This document shows positions 32,560-43,400 of a DNA stretch of 64,000 bases, in pieces. The translations under genes were made by a program, and so were the position numbers. Below the pieces are notes generated by a model. That model was given only the letters and a program-made list of their open reading frames with translations, was not told the DNA's origin and ran no database searches. The stretch is from Fragilariopsis cylindrus CCMP1102 (Eukaryota > Bacillariophyta > Bacillariophyceae > Bacillariales > Bacillariaceae): the NCBI GenBank assembly GCA_900095095.1, contig FMBT01000417.1:57007-121006 (forward strand), given 5' to 3'. Within the stretch, counting starts at the first letter, position 1. Each line of letters opens with the position of its first letter.

Positions 32560-33513
32560 TCATCTCTTGGCATCGTCAAGTCTTTTCTTATCCCGTTTGG
32601 CAAATTTCAAAGCATTGGCTCTGGCCTGTTGTTTCGATATCGTCTGGGCCTTGGTGTTCATTGAGGAGGATAGGGTGGGCATGGTATTCGCTATATCATG
32701 ACTGTTGCGACTGTTGTTACTTCCGATGTGGATGGTACCGCGAGCTTCTTCAAGTCGTTGCTTATCTCGTTTGGCAAATTTCAAAGCATTGGCTCTGGCC
32801 TCCTGTTTCGATATAGTAGAAGTCCGGTTGTTCGTTGAGGAGGATGGGGTGGGCATGTCGTACGTAGTATCTCGACTGTTGTTGCTCCTGGTGTTGATGG
32901 TACCACGGGATTCCTCAAGTTGTTGCTTATCTCTTTTTGCAGATTTCATTGCATTAGATTGCGCCTGCCGTTTCGAGATGATCAGAGGATGAGTATTATT
33001 ATTCGTCGAGGAGGATGAAAAGTTGGCGCTACTCCTCGATGGTACCGGTTGTTGTTGTTGGTGTTGTTGTTGACGTTTTTCCCTCGGAGATTCATAGATT
33101 GTATTTTGTGAATTATCAGCCATAACACCATCAACATTACTATGCGGTGAAGTAGGAGCGAGGCGAGCCAGCGATGGGGTCGATCGAGCCAACGATTTAG
33201 AGAGCAACTGCTCATCAAAATCATCATCTTCGTCCACCCTTTGACGTTTTCTCCCAGCACGACGCTTGTTCCGATCGTTGCCGTTATCGTGACGACGTAG
33301 AGTGGTACCATCGGTGTGATCACCACCACCCCCACCACCACTCTTGTAAACATTGAAAACAAAAAGGAGAAGAACCACAATCCACAAAGCGGATTCCAAG
33401 TAATGTAGATTCACAATATCGGCCACATATTGAAGGACAGTCATGGGAATCCAATCCAACGTTGCATTGACCCCAACCACCATGCGCTGCTGTTGATGTT
33501 GCCCCAACCCCAT
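32560..33513 (-). CDS. Hypothetical one-pass membrane protein with basic C-terminal repeats
   Basis: An intact 317-codon ORF. One membrane segment, ALWIVVLLLFVFNVY, lies near residues 42-56. It is followed by a Gly run, a basic cluster (KRRAGRKRQR) resembling a nuclear or membrane-proximal signal, and a Gln/Ser-rich linker. The C-terminal 150 residues hold two and a half repeats of about 55 residues built around ISKQEARANALKFAKRDKQR and LEEARGTI, joined by Asn/Ser linkers with MPTPSSS. Each unit predicts a basic amphipathic helix. I do not recognise the family; Lys/Arg-rich repeats could bind nucleic acid, acidic lipid or silica-associated polyanions, but that is speculation. Confidence 0.65.
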   Translation of the reverse strand: MGLGQHQQQRMVVGVNATLDWIPMTVLQYVADIVNLHYLESALWIVVLLLFVFNVYKSGGGGGGDHTDGTTLRRHDNGNDRNKRRAGRKRQRVDEDDDFDEQLLSKSLARSTPSLARLAPTSPHSNVDGVMADNSQNTIYESPREKRQQQHQQQQPVPSRSSANFSSSSTNNNTHPLIISKRQAQSNAMKSAKRDKQQLEESRGTINTRSNNSRDTTYDMPTPSSSTNNRTSTISKQEARANALKFAKRDKQRLEEARGTIHIGSNNSRNSHDIANTMPTLSSSMNTKAQTISKQQARANALKFAKRDKKRLDDAKR

Positions 33514-33536
33514 CGTTGTCGTTGCACTATCGTCTA

Positions 33537-33815
33537 CTACAGATTGATGAGTGATGCATCGATTTTGATGATCTCCATCACCGGTAGTTTTGGACCATTC
33601 TGTTTTCTTTTGGATCTTGTCGATAACATTAGTAGGCCGCGCGTCTTCCCTGCGATGCTCACTTTCAGTACTTTCGTAGTAGCCGCAGATGACGACACCA
33701 TGTTACTAGTATTAGAAGGGAGCGATATGAAATCGTTCTGAGGAAGATCAAATTTCACTGTCGATATAACATGAGTCTGAGCTTTTGCTTGTGAATGATC
33801 ACGATAACCCGCCAT
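33537..33815 (-). CDS. Small hypothetical ORF between two minus-strand genes
   Basis: From ATG 33815 the reading gives 92 residues (MAGYRDHSQAKAQTHVIS ... KIDASLINL), basic and Ser/Thr-rich, with no family features. It overlaps the 3' end of the amidoligase gene by a few codons and ends 24 bases before the start of the 32560-33513 gene in another frame, so it could be a displaced exon of either neighbour or not a gene. Confidence 0.25.
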   Translation of the reverse strand: MAGYRDHSQAKAQTHVISTVKFDLPQNDFISLPSNTSNMVSSSAATTKVLKVSIAGKTRGLLMLSTRSKRKQNGPKLPVMEIIKIDASLINL

Positions 33816-33823
33816 CATCATTA

Positions 33824-36189
33824 TCATTGTCGTCGAAGAAAGAAAAACCACACCGAGAATTGCGACTGGGAGCTTTTCGTGAGAATACTTTTGGTTTTGT
33901 CGATGTTACTGTCATTGTTGGTAACGTTGGAAATAGCAGCATCAACAGTAGCAGAGTACTTTTTCTATTGTTATCTCTAGTGCTGCTGCTGTTGTTGTTA
34001 TTATTACTGTTACGATTATTACTATTGTGATATTTATGTCGTAATGCGTGACAATGCCGTGATAAACTACGACTACTATCAAATTCTTTCCCACAAGTTA
34101 AGCAGGACCAAAATAATTTTTAACTTGTTGTGTTTTAGTAGAGTATTGTTTTTTATTGTAGTTGTTATCTTTATTGCTGCTGCCGCTACCGATACTGCTG
34201 CTGTTGTTATTAGTATCAACATTATTATTATCATCATCCTCCCTACTATTACTTTTATGCCCTAATGCGAAACAATGTTGTGATAAACTACGACTACTAT
34301 CAAATTGTTTCTCGCATGTTAAACATGACCAATAACCATTTGTAACTTGTTGGGATGGTAAAAATAATTTCCGATCAATTGTAAATACCTGTTCTAATCC
34401 TGGACAATTAACAATATCAAATAAAGCACGTAATTCGTCCTTTGCGTCTGCCCTTTCATGTAATAAACATTTGTTATAATTTTGTTGTTGTTGTTTTTTG
34501 CTGTTGTTCACCACCATCGTTACTACTACCAGTACCAGTAGTCCAGTACAGTAGCAGTATTATAACAAAATAATAGTATTAATCGTACCCAACATTCTGC
34601 ATCAAATATATCTTCAACACCACCATAATGACGAAATTCATATGTCGATGGCCTTTTTGGATTTGTAATATTCGTTAAATTTAATTTCCGATGTCGATCT
34701 AGATTATTCTTGTTATATTTATTATCAATAGTACTAGCAGTAGTAGTAGTCTACTAGCAAAATCAGGAACGTGACGTGAAGGACTTTTTTTTCTTCCATT
34801 CAACATATGTACCACATGTTCTTTCGATGTTGCTGCTGATATATGATACCAACGTTGACGATTTGATAAATGACCAAATTCTAATCGATTTGATTTACAA
34901 ACTTATTACGATTTGTACGTCGATTGGATGTATGATGTTGTTGTTGTTGTTGATCCTGCTGCTGATGATAATTGTTGTTGTTGTTGTGATTGTGATGGTG
35001 ATTGTTCTTCACAACAAGTACATCAAAGGCATTTTCTAATGACACAAAGCATTGTGATATTCTTTTTATATTGATTAAAGTACTAAGTATAGTACTACAT
35101 TCTTCTTCAGCATCAATATGAACATGAAATCCACAACTTGCATTTGTTGCAATACCTAATTGTCGTACATTATTCATAATAGATCGCAATTGGTGTAAAC
35201 CATTTTCACCGATAACTGGTGGTGAAACTAATTCAAAACATAAATCATTATCACAAACATCATCATTATCATTATCACCAACCACGCTACTATCTGGTAC
35301 AATTTTCCAATATTCGGGTGTAGTTTGATGTGTATAACCCATATATATCACCGGTTTTAATGTTTGTCGGATCTACCGAGCATTGGTTAAATTATCTGCT
35401 ATTGATTGGAATGTCATCCCATCTTTTTTACCATTCGTCACAATAATTTCAATTTCTAATCCAAATTTTATATTATTTGGTATAGGAATGAAACATATTT
35501 GATTGGAGGTGCAATCATATTACATTCGAAACAATGTGACCGATATGGTTGGAGTTGAACATAGGTACATTGTGGACAATCCCAACATCCTAGTTGTTTG
35601 TCTTCGGATCGTGCAATTTTATAGTTTGTATATTGATTAGTTAATTGCGTGTGTCGTTGACGTTTTTCATTGGATTGAAATGATTCCTGGATTGCATAGG
35701 CTATATCTTCGGGTTCTATTATTTGTGTATGTAAGTCTTTTGCTATTTCCATTGATATATAATTTTGTGTATCCACATAATGTGATTTGTGACTTTCTTT
35801 TATAGCACAATCAATCATCATGGATTCTTTTCTTTCTTTTTCATGTTGTTCAATTTGTGATAATTGAAATGTTTGTGCCAATATTAATTGTTCATCCTCC
35901 GTTAATGATGATAACGTTGCTGTTGCTGTCGATGCACTTGTCGACGCAGTTGTAGTTGACGTTGACATGCAGTTGCCACCGTTTCTCTTGATTGTGATGA
36001 TACCGATGTCGATACTGAAGCTGAAACTTCGCGTATACTTTCCTCGATAGCACGCTTCAATTGTTTTTGTTCCCAGGATTCTTCTTCATTGTCATTGTCA
36101 TTGTCATCACATAAGTTCACAAAATAACTGTCATTATTATTATTAGCGATTGCTTTGTAGTTGTCGTCGTCGTCGCCGTTGCCGTCCAT
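33824..36189 (-). CDS. Ubiquitin-binding amidoligase: UIMs, RanBP2/NZF finger, Amidoligase_2, two U1-type C2H2 fingers
   Basis: Minus-strand segments are colinear and read as one protein of about 780 residues. (1) 36189-35970: acidic start and a UIM, KQLKRAIEESIREV. (2) 35968-35490: further UIM-like motifs MMIDCAIKESHKS and EDIAYAIQESFQS, then a RanBP2/NZF finger WDCPQCTYVQLQP...CFEC. (3) 35480-34560: Amidoligase_2 core with FGLEIEIIV, WKIVPDSSV, FELVSPPVIGENGL, NASCGFHVHID, NKF-CKSNR and TYEFRHYGGVEDIF. (4) 34500-33824: ADAKDELRALFDIV, then two near-duplicate C2H2 fingers, WSCLTCEKQFDSSRSLSQHC and WSCLTCGKEFDSSRSLSRHC. Amidoligases form amide bonds between carboxylates and amines using ATP. 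About seven single-base frame changes and one in-frame TAG (35373-35375) interrupt it. The exact C-terminus is uncertain. Confidence 0.7.
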
Positions 36190-36698
36190 GGTTGTCTATC
36201 TCCTAAGATTCCTTCTCTCCTCTGTCTCCTTTAACAATACTATCATGGGTAATATCTTTGCTACCATGGCGGTTTGTACGCTGATGGCTGAACAAAATAT
36301 ATTTGAAAATTCAAATCTTGTAACTCACGTGAATTTGAAAAAAAAAATATCACGACGTAACAAACTTACGTATACGATCTAATAGTAGGACTAGTACCTA
36401 CATAGGCTAGTCCTATATGTGAGTAACAATTTACGCTTAATAAATTCCCTCGGAAAAAAAAAGTCAATTTTTTATTTTCCGAAAAAGATACGCAGAGTCG
36501 TGCGTGCGACTTTTCCAATTATTCGTCGTGGAGTCGAGGAGTCGACAAAACGTGACAACAACATACATACTTGTTCTTAACATACACAAACTCAATACAG
36601 TACCGTAGAAATAATGCAACCACACCTGGGCAACATAAGAAAAGAAGAGAGAAAATAATAAGCAATATACCAAAACGAGTACAAATTACAATACAATT

Positions 36699-37013
36699 AT
36701 GATGATTCTTCAAATGAGAATAAGAATAAGAGAATGGATAGAAGTTTTGTTGAATCCAACATTGATTCGACTACTGTACTTTTCATTAGTAATACCAATC
36801 TTTTGGCCGATTACGATACCTATTCTACTATTTTGGGATAAATTCGTGATATTATCGAATCGCATTCAGGTATGGTGGCATACACCAATAATGAAAAAAG
36901 TATGGGACAGACAACAAAATAATACAATAATTCCACTTATCTTTTTTGGTTTATTACTTCCGTTGACGTTTCCTTTTTTAATTCTACATCTAATGATTTT
37001 TGATCGAATTTAA
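36699..37013 (+). CDS. Small hydrophobic membrane protein
   Basis: An intact 104-codon ORF with three hydrophobic stretches (LIRLLYFSLVIPIFWPITIP, ILLFWDKFVIL and IIPLIFFGLLLPLTFPFLIL) separated by short basic loops. No family is recognisable. It sits alone between divergent or convergent neighbours. The amphipathic, Trp-rich composition looks like a genuine small organellar or ER membrane protein, but a chance AT-rich hydrophobic ORF cannot be excluded. Confidence 0.4.
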   Translation: MMILQMRIRIREWIEVLLNPTLIRLLYFSLVIPIFWPITIPILLFWDKFVILSNRIQVWWHTPIMKKVWDRQQNNTIIPLIFFGLLLPLTFPFLILHLMIFDRI

Positions 37014-37286
37014 ATATTGAGGAATATAAGATAGTATGGGATATGCATGAATATGGGATAATTTTGGTTTCATTTTTTTTTCTTCGTATCGATGAGCTCC
37101 TGAAAAACTCGACACGATAGGACGGATGACAACGATCGGGGGGGGGGGGGGGTGAGGACGACGACGACAACGACGTCAATATCTATTCTCGAAAGAATTC
37201 GAAAGAGGACGCAATGATTGGTTATGGTATGAATGAGAGTACAAAGTGTGTATGCGCTTACGTTTTTCATCTTTAATATAATATTT

Positions 37287-38727
37287 CTATTTATAATTGG
37301 CCCACAAAAAATTCTCTACCCAATAAACAAAGTAGAAGTGTTGTTGACTACTTTCTGTGCTGCTGATGCTGATATGATGGGTTGTTGTTGTTGCTGTATC
37401 ACGATGGCTGCTTACAGGTGTACAGCATGAACATGATTCAAAATTCGACTGCCACAGGTTCCTCGTAAGGATTCAAGTTGTCCTCCTCCTTCGGTCAGTT
37501 TACAGATACCTTCGGGCATTGTTCCTACCAATAATGGTGTGTTATCAAAATAGAATGTCCGTAACGAAGTGAGTCCACCTATTCCAATTGGTAGTTCTCC
37601 TGACAGACCAGTGTCTTGCAAATGTAAGTATTCTAAATTTGTTAATTGATTTATGGATGCGGGAATGAATCCGTGTAGTCGTTGGTTGGTGTTGAATCCA
37701 AGATAGGTTAGGTTTGTTAATCTCATAAGTTCTGGTGGGAATGTTCCGTCTAAATCAGCGTTATTGAAGAAGAATTTTCGATCAAGATTTCTTCACTGCA
37801 ATGCACACGAGACCATTTACAAACATCGGAGGCGTTTTGGATTGACATTTGTGTGCCAATCAGGATCGGAGACTCCTGTGCTTTCACGAAGTACCAATAA
37901 CGAGTATAGGATCGAAAAGGAGAATCTCGAGAAGTACAGTCGTCATCGAGATTGATATTTCTCCCAGCACCGATAACAAACCAAGTTATGGCACGTTCCC
38001 GTGGTCCATCCAATGTTATTTTGTCGTCATCATTATTGCTACGAAGGTATGGGATTGAATTGTACTGTTCATTGGTAATCTTTGTACCACATTCCCATGC
38101 CCGTATGGACCGTTCCACGAATGGAGAATGTTTCGGGCAATCCATTGCTTTGTTGTTATTCGCTGCTACTGCAGACCGTTTCCCAACAATAAACCCCCAG
38201 TCCCAAGTAAAATATAGAATCAATGATATCGATAGAAGTTTAGCCGCCTCATAGATGCTAACGTACTTCAAATTAGGGTAGTGTGTGTACTCGTCTTCTT
38301 CTGTATGAAGCATATGATTCATTCTAAGATCATTTTGTGTAGGTGCGTGAAACGCTGCTACTCCATCGCGAAATCCAGTGATATTTTGATTTGGTTGGTT
38401 GTGCGACTCTTCGTGTGGTAATGCGTTGAACTCTACACCGTCGCAAGATCTATTGTTATCTTGATTTGGTTGGGTGTTTTCACCTTGTTGATAATCATAG
38501 TGATCGCCGTTACTATCGTGAGAAATGGAGTTTCTTTCTTCTGGGCTGCTTGCATCATCAAATGCTGAATTACTTGCGTAACTAAGATTCGATTGATCTT
38601 CCATAGGCGACATGCCACCATTAATTTCAGCAGTACGTATTTCTTCCAATGGCGGTTGCGTCTGTGGTGACTGTGCTGAAATATGATTGGACAGAAATTC
38701 CGAACGAATATCTTCAGTGACATCCAT
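37287..38727 (-). CDS. Transmembrane leucine-rich repeat protein
   Basis: Starts at ATG 38727 (MDVTEDIRSEFLSNH). An acidic N-terminal region of about 155 residues is followed by a membrane segment, AAKLLSISLILYFTWDWGFI, then an ectodomain with a Cys-containing cap (CKWSRVHCSEE) and plant-type LRRs (NLTYLGFNTNQRLHGFIPAS, NLEYLHLQDTGLSGELPIGI). The end, CSCCTPVSS, matches the C-x-CC closing motif I know from diatom LRR proteins. Two one-base gaps must be bridged: the TTTT at 37775-37778 (plus-strand view) before the LRRs, and near 37440-37446 before the Cys motif. This looks like a surface or endomembrane receptor-like protein without a kinase; its ligand is unknown. Confidence 0.72.
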
Positions 38728-38739
38728 ACTGAATACCAA

Positions 38740-39295
38740 TGTAGTCTTGGGAAGCTATACCCAGTCGGTGTCTTATTATTTTATCTAGATTGGAATATCC
38801 TTAGTACTCTGCAGGACTATTAATTATGATCCGCCATGAGTAAATGGACATCATCTAACTACAAACAGGTTTACGCTCGTGTGATAGCTCGGGTTACAAG
38901 TGAAAACTTGAAACGATAAAAGGCGTACAACTATCAACTAGCGAATGAGTTACGTAGATTTAAATTAGACCTCTTCTATAAATATAGTACATTGTATTAT
39001 ATTCATACACGCGTACATAATATAGTCAATAGATTCCTAGATAGTCCTACATACATACATACGTACATACATCCATCCATACGTACATACATATATACAT
39101 TTTGAAATATATATTATTATCAGCCTCCACATTGTGAAAATGTTTGTTTCTGCAGAATGGACATCGATTTGATTGCTTCAATATAATTACAAATATTAAG
39201 TACTGTAATCATCGGTATCAGCATTATCATGTTGCTGATACGATGATTGTTATTATTACTATCATAATTATTATCATCATCATTATCATACCTGC
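38740..39295. other. Intergenic with simple repeats
   Basis: TACA/CATA-rich stretch (about 39040-39100) and ATT/ATC microsatellite-like sequence near 39240-39290. No gene. Confidence 0.5.
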
Positions 39296-40500
39296 TCATG
39301 TTAGTTCATCGTCATCATTTTTCTTTTTTTCCTCTTCTTTTTCTTTCTCTTCTGCTTTTTGTTTAACAAGTGCACTTTGATAAAATTCGAATGAATCCCA
39401 ATTGAATCCTTCATATAAATCAGAAGAAACTAAATCATAACCCATATGTCCAATCTCGCCAAATAATCGTAGAGTGACCTCACCACCAGCATGGATTACT
39501 AGGTACGTAACTGATCCATTAAACAAACTAAGTCGTAACCAAGCCTCTGGGGGGATTTGTAATGCCCGGAATACTAAGAATCGAATCATATTTGCATGTG
39601 AAACGATAATTTGATATTCATGTTCACGATGGATTGGACAATTTTTTGGTGCCTTGTCAGTATCCATATTAACAAATGCATTACTTTCATTTATTTCTTC
39701 TAACCAATCACTCCGTCCAATATATTTCCGAAATGCACCCTCCATACGTGGAAAGTCTTGAGTGATCTGATCGACACGTTCTGGTGTCGACTTCTGACCC
39801 ATAGTAGGTAAAAAATGGCATGGTATCCCCTCCATGAGCATCGGATCTGGTTCCTCTCGTCGGATCGGTACCCATTTTTCACCTTCGGATGTACCTTTTT
39901 TGGATTCGTCATCATCGAATGATTGACCATTATGTTTGTCATACATTGCATCAATTTCATTGTATATAATATTAGCAGTTTGCTTTGCACGTTTCATTGT
40001 ACTACAACTAAGTAATTTAACCTTACATGTCGATGTTGAAATATTATTTTTACGAATAATTTCGGCTAGCCATTCACCTGTTTTCTTTGCCTGTTCTCTT
40101 CCCTTATGGGTCAATACACGTTGCTCTTTTGAGTATAGACGAGTATCAGTAAGAATTAACAGTCAAACAAGAAAAACAAAAGGAGCAACAGATAGCATCA
40201 ATACAAGAGAGACATAGACATAGACTCACCATCGTGTTGTAAATCTTCTCTATATTGACCGTGTCGGACTAGGAATATATGTCTAGTAACTTTTCGTTGA
40301 GATCCATTTTTTAATATTTGACGCTTACTTGATCGGGTCCGACCGTACAGGTCCCAATTCTGATCCCATAATGGGTACTCATACTTTGGTTTAAATAGCT
40401 GACATTTTGGAAAAAGATCATAATACTTACCAGCCATGCTACCGCCACCTGACAAACCAGGCTCCTGCTTCTTCTTTTTGAACGCATCAAAGAGTGACAT
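39296..40500 (-). CDS. PGAM5-like histidine phosphatase-superfamily protein
   Basis: Exons 40230-40500 and 39296-40125 (intron 40126-40229, 104 bp, GT-AG) give 366 residues without a break. The splice restores REDLQHDEQRVLTHKGREQA. The catalytic motif VRHGQY has RHG at residues 79-81. A second catalytic region contains IIVSHANMIRF. A WDQNWD motif lies at 45-50; in animal PGAM5 the WDxNWD motif drives multimerisation. PGAM5 is a mitochondrial Ser/Thr phosphatase involved in mitochondrial quality control. No clear membrane anchor is present here, and the C-terminus is a Lys/Glu-rich tail. The start is the first ATG, MSLFDAFKKKK. It is divergent from the nucleoredoxin gene. Confidence 0.87.
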
Positions 40501-41048
40501 CTCGGATTATTGTTGGTTGTATTATATTGTATTGTATTGTGCTGTGTTGTATTAACGTTACTGTACTGAGAGTTTATCTTATCCTGAGATAGTATTCAAA
40601 TTGTATTGTAGTATTGTATTGACAAAACACTTGCTTGAGTACTGCCTTCGCCATATGGCGAAGGCAGTTTTTTTGTCGAGAATAATCTGTTTTCTCGTCA
40701 AAGATGTTGCTGTGATGCACTGTTGAAAAGATCCCTTTTCGCGAGCGGCGGTTAAATTGCCTATTGATTATAGCGCATTTTTAATCGATCTAGTCGAATT
40801 AAATCGGTTCGATCTTCAATTACAGAACTATTGCGCCTTTCTCATCAATCTACGTCGTACTACTCCCCGTTTGTAAATTTGAATTTTGCCACGAGGCAGA
40901 TCGCTTAACACTATTGGGAATGAAAAAGAATGAAAATAAGACACAACTTTCTTAAAGACTCATAAAAGACCATACCATACAGTACCTACTGTACACACAA
41001 TCGACAATCACACAAGAATCCTATTTAAACCTTCCTTAGCTAGCAATC
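40501..41048. promoter_or_regulatory. Divergent intergenic region with a 28-bp perfect palindrome
   Basis: Between the PGAM5-like gene (minus) and the nucleoredoxin gene (plus). Bases 40641-40668 are a perfect palindrome (arms ACTGCCTTCGCCAT and its complement) followed by seven T. The stem-plus-T layout resembles a bacterial intrinsic terminator, but in a nuclear genome it is more likely an element end or structured regulatory site. Confidence 0.6.
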
Positions 41049-42133
41049 ATGGTTGAAATTATCCTGTAGATGAAAATGGCAACGATATATTTTCGATCGG
41101 ATCATTAGTTGGTCCTTCGTTATTAACGGATGTAAAATCCAAGGCTTTATCTACCGACAATGAAGTGTTTGGTACGGCAGGTACCGCCAGTAAAAATACG
41201 AACAAAAAAAAGAATAAGTCAGGGAAAGATGCACAACCATCCTCAAAAAATCCTAATCTTATTGGATTATACTTTTCTGCTAGTTGGTGCCCGCCATGTA
41301 AAACATTTACACCATTACTTACAGAATTTTATAATACTGCTAAGAAAACATGTCCAGATGAATTTGAAATCATCTTTGTTAGTTCTGACCGTACTCAAGA
41401 AGAATTTGATGGATACGTAAGTTTTGTATATTATATACTCTCTCTCTCTCTAAAGTGTCTCTTCATCATTCTTCTCTAAAGAGTGTCTCGTGTGCATCAT
41501 ATCATACGTGGCATCTCTCTTTTTTTTCTTTAATATTAAAATCGACTACTCAATCGAAACTATCCTGCTTACATTACTTATCTAATCTCAATATGATTTC
41601 CTTTTCGGAACATAATTTATCTTTGTTGTACGTATAAACACAAATACAAATACAAATAACAGTACGAAAAAATGCCATGGTTGGCAATTCCACCGGTAGA
41701 AGGTTCGGCTAAGATTAAGGCAACACTATCATCGACGTTGGGTGTAACCGCAATCCCTGCATTAGCAATTATTGATGGTAAGACAGGTGAATTTATTGCA
41801 GGTGGGATAGCTCGTGATGATGTTATGCGTGTCACAGATAGTGGAGAATGCACACCGGATCAAGTAAAAGTTATCTTGGCAAAATGGAAGAGCATGGAAA
41901 GAAAATCAATGCTAGAAGCACCAAGAGAAATGGATGCAGGTTCTGGTGCGCAATCATTTCTTGGTAAAGTCCTTGGTTTCTTTGCTAAAAATCCTATGAT
42001 GATCTTTGGTCTAATTTATATATACCGATTTGTACAACGTAAAATGATTGAATACGGATATGATGATGATTCGAGTGATGGTGGTAGCGGTGATGTTGTA
42101 CCACCACCCAAGATTGAAGATAATGAATTCTAA
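41049..42133 (+). CDS. Nucleoredoxin-like thioredoxin with C-terminal membrane anchor
   Basis: Exons 41049-41416 and 41663-42133 (intron 246 bp, GT-AG). The splice restores FDGYYEKMPWLAIPP, a nucleoredoxin/tryparedoxin feature. The active site SASWCPPCKTFTPLL has WCPPC near residues 80-84. Exon 2 has the thioredoxin-fold cis-Pro region (GVTAIPALAIIDGKTGEFI) and ends with a hydrophobic segment (NPMMIFGLIYIYRFV) and an acidic tail, suggesting a tail-anchored membrane protein. It likely reduces or isomerises protein disulfides. One base is missing at about 41062 (ATCC run): with it, the N-terminus reads MVEIIPVDENGNDIF. The corrected length is 279 residues. Confidence 0.82.
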
Positions 42134-42450
42134 GAATCAGAGTTAACGTCGTTACATGCACATACACACAGTAAATTATTTACCAATATTAAGAGAGAGA
42201 GAGAGATGATGGTACACCAGTTACTATTTCGTTTGATGGAATCACTGGAATGACTGACTCTCTATACTGTATTTAGCGAACAACAAATAAATTAATGATA
42301 AAGGCGTTGAGGAGAAAAATATGATAATTTATATAACAAATAATAATTAACAATAATCTTGGGTAAACCATTCTTTAAACAAATAGCTACTGCTATAGAG
42401 GCTATCCGGATATGAAAATGCATCGCATTATTGATTTGTCGTCATATTTT
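42134..42450. other. Intergenic, convergent 3' regions
   Basis: AT-rich, with a short GA repeat near 42193-42206; no gene. Confidence 0.5.
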
Positions 42451-43400
42451 TTATGATATTCTTTTCCATAAAGCAATACCACCACCGCCACCACGTGCTG
42501 TTGCAATTTTTTCATCTGCACTTATCCAATTAAAGAATGCACGTTTACCTTTTGCATTTAATTTAATATTCCCTTCTGATCCTAATCCAGATTTGCACCA
42601 ATGATGCAGCTTCACCTTTTTTAATGGTATATCCAATAGTCCATTAAATAATTGGATACGACTAAAATCAAATGTACTTTTGTTAATCCAGATTTTGGTG
42701 TTAATGTCCAATCAAAGTCACCTTCAAATTTCACTAATGCAAATTCATCACCTAAATATATCCCATTGGTAATCAACCATGGATTTCCATCTTCTGGACC
42801 ACTCGGACTAGAATCGAATGATTGGGTTGCCTTGAGTGGAAAATAATTCACTTTGGTACCTAATTTTTTTTGTGTATCAATCGTTCCAGTGGTAAATATT
42901 AATCTCCAATTAACACCCCCCTCGCCTGACAATGCAGATAATGTTTGTTCAGCTCGTGATGGATCTGCTTGATTAGCTTTACGAGAAAGTTTTTCTAATG
43001 TTAATAATGCAGCAACAACAATATCAGGATCTTCTTTTTTGGTTTCGGCTGCACGATATAAAATCTTTTTCGCGTCATCGATCTGTTGAAGGATTGTTTT
43101 ACTTTTATCAGCTGATTCGTCAGCAGTTGATGATGCTGATACTGGTACTGATTCCAACTTTTCTTCTACAACAACAGCAACAACCTCCTTTTCGATTTCT
43201 TCTTTAGCTGGTGATTTTTCTGAAGTAAAAAATGGAGGAGTAGGAGTATCTCGAAGCACGATGATATTATTATTGGTTTGAGTTCTAGTCGGTTGTAGAA
43301 CAAATGCTTCGACCGTAACAACTACCGTAGTCATTGGAATTACCAATAAAAATAACACCGATAATGATGCTGATAATAACATGTTGTGGGAATAATTCAT
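42451..43400 (-). CDS. Plastid lipid-associated protein (PAP/fibrillin-like)
   Basis: Starts at ATG 43400. The signal peptide (LSASLSVLFLLVIPMTTVVV) is followed by TVEAFVLQPTRTQ, an ASAFAP-type cleavage site, so plastid targeting is likely. After an Ala/Glu/Val-rich linker and a helical region (ILQQIDDAKKILYRAAETKK), the fibrillin-like beta domain begins: GGVNWRLIFTTGTIDTQKKL, GIYLGDEFALVKFEGDFDW, STFDFSRIQLF. The end is ISADEKIATARGGGGGIALW. PAP/fibrillin proteins coat plastoglobules and thylakoids and help in lipid and carotenoid metabolism. One base is missing at the TTTT (plus-strand view) 42678-42681; a second compensated slip near 42610 is possible. Confidence 0.68.

Noticed and set aside
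40641-40680. Bacterial rho-independent terminator
   Set aside because: The surrounding genes are nuclear and intron-containing, so a bacterial terminator is not expected despite the stem plus T-tract.
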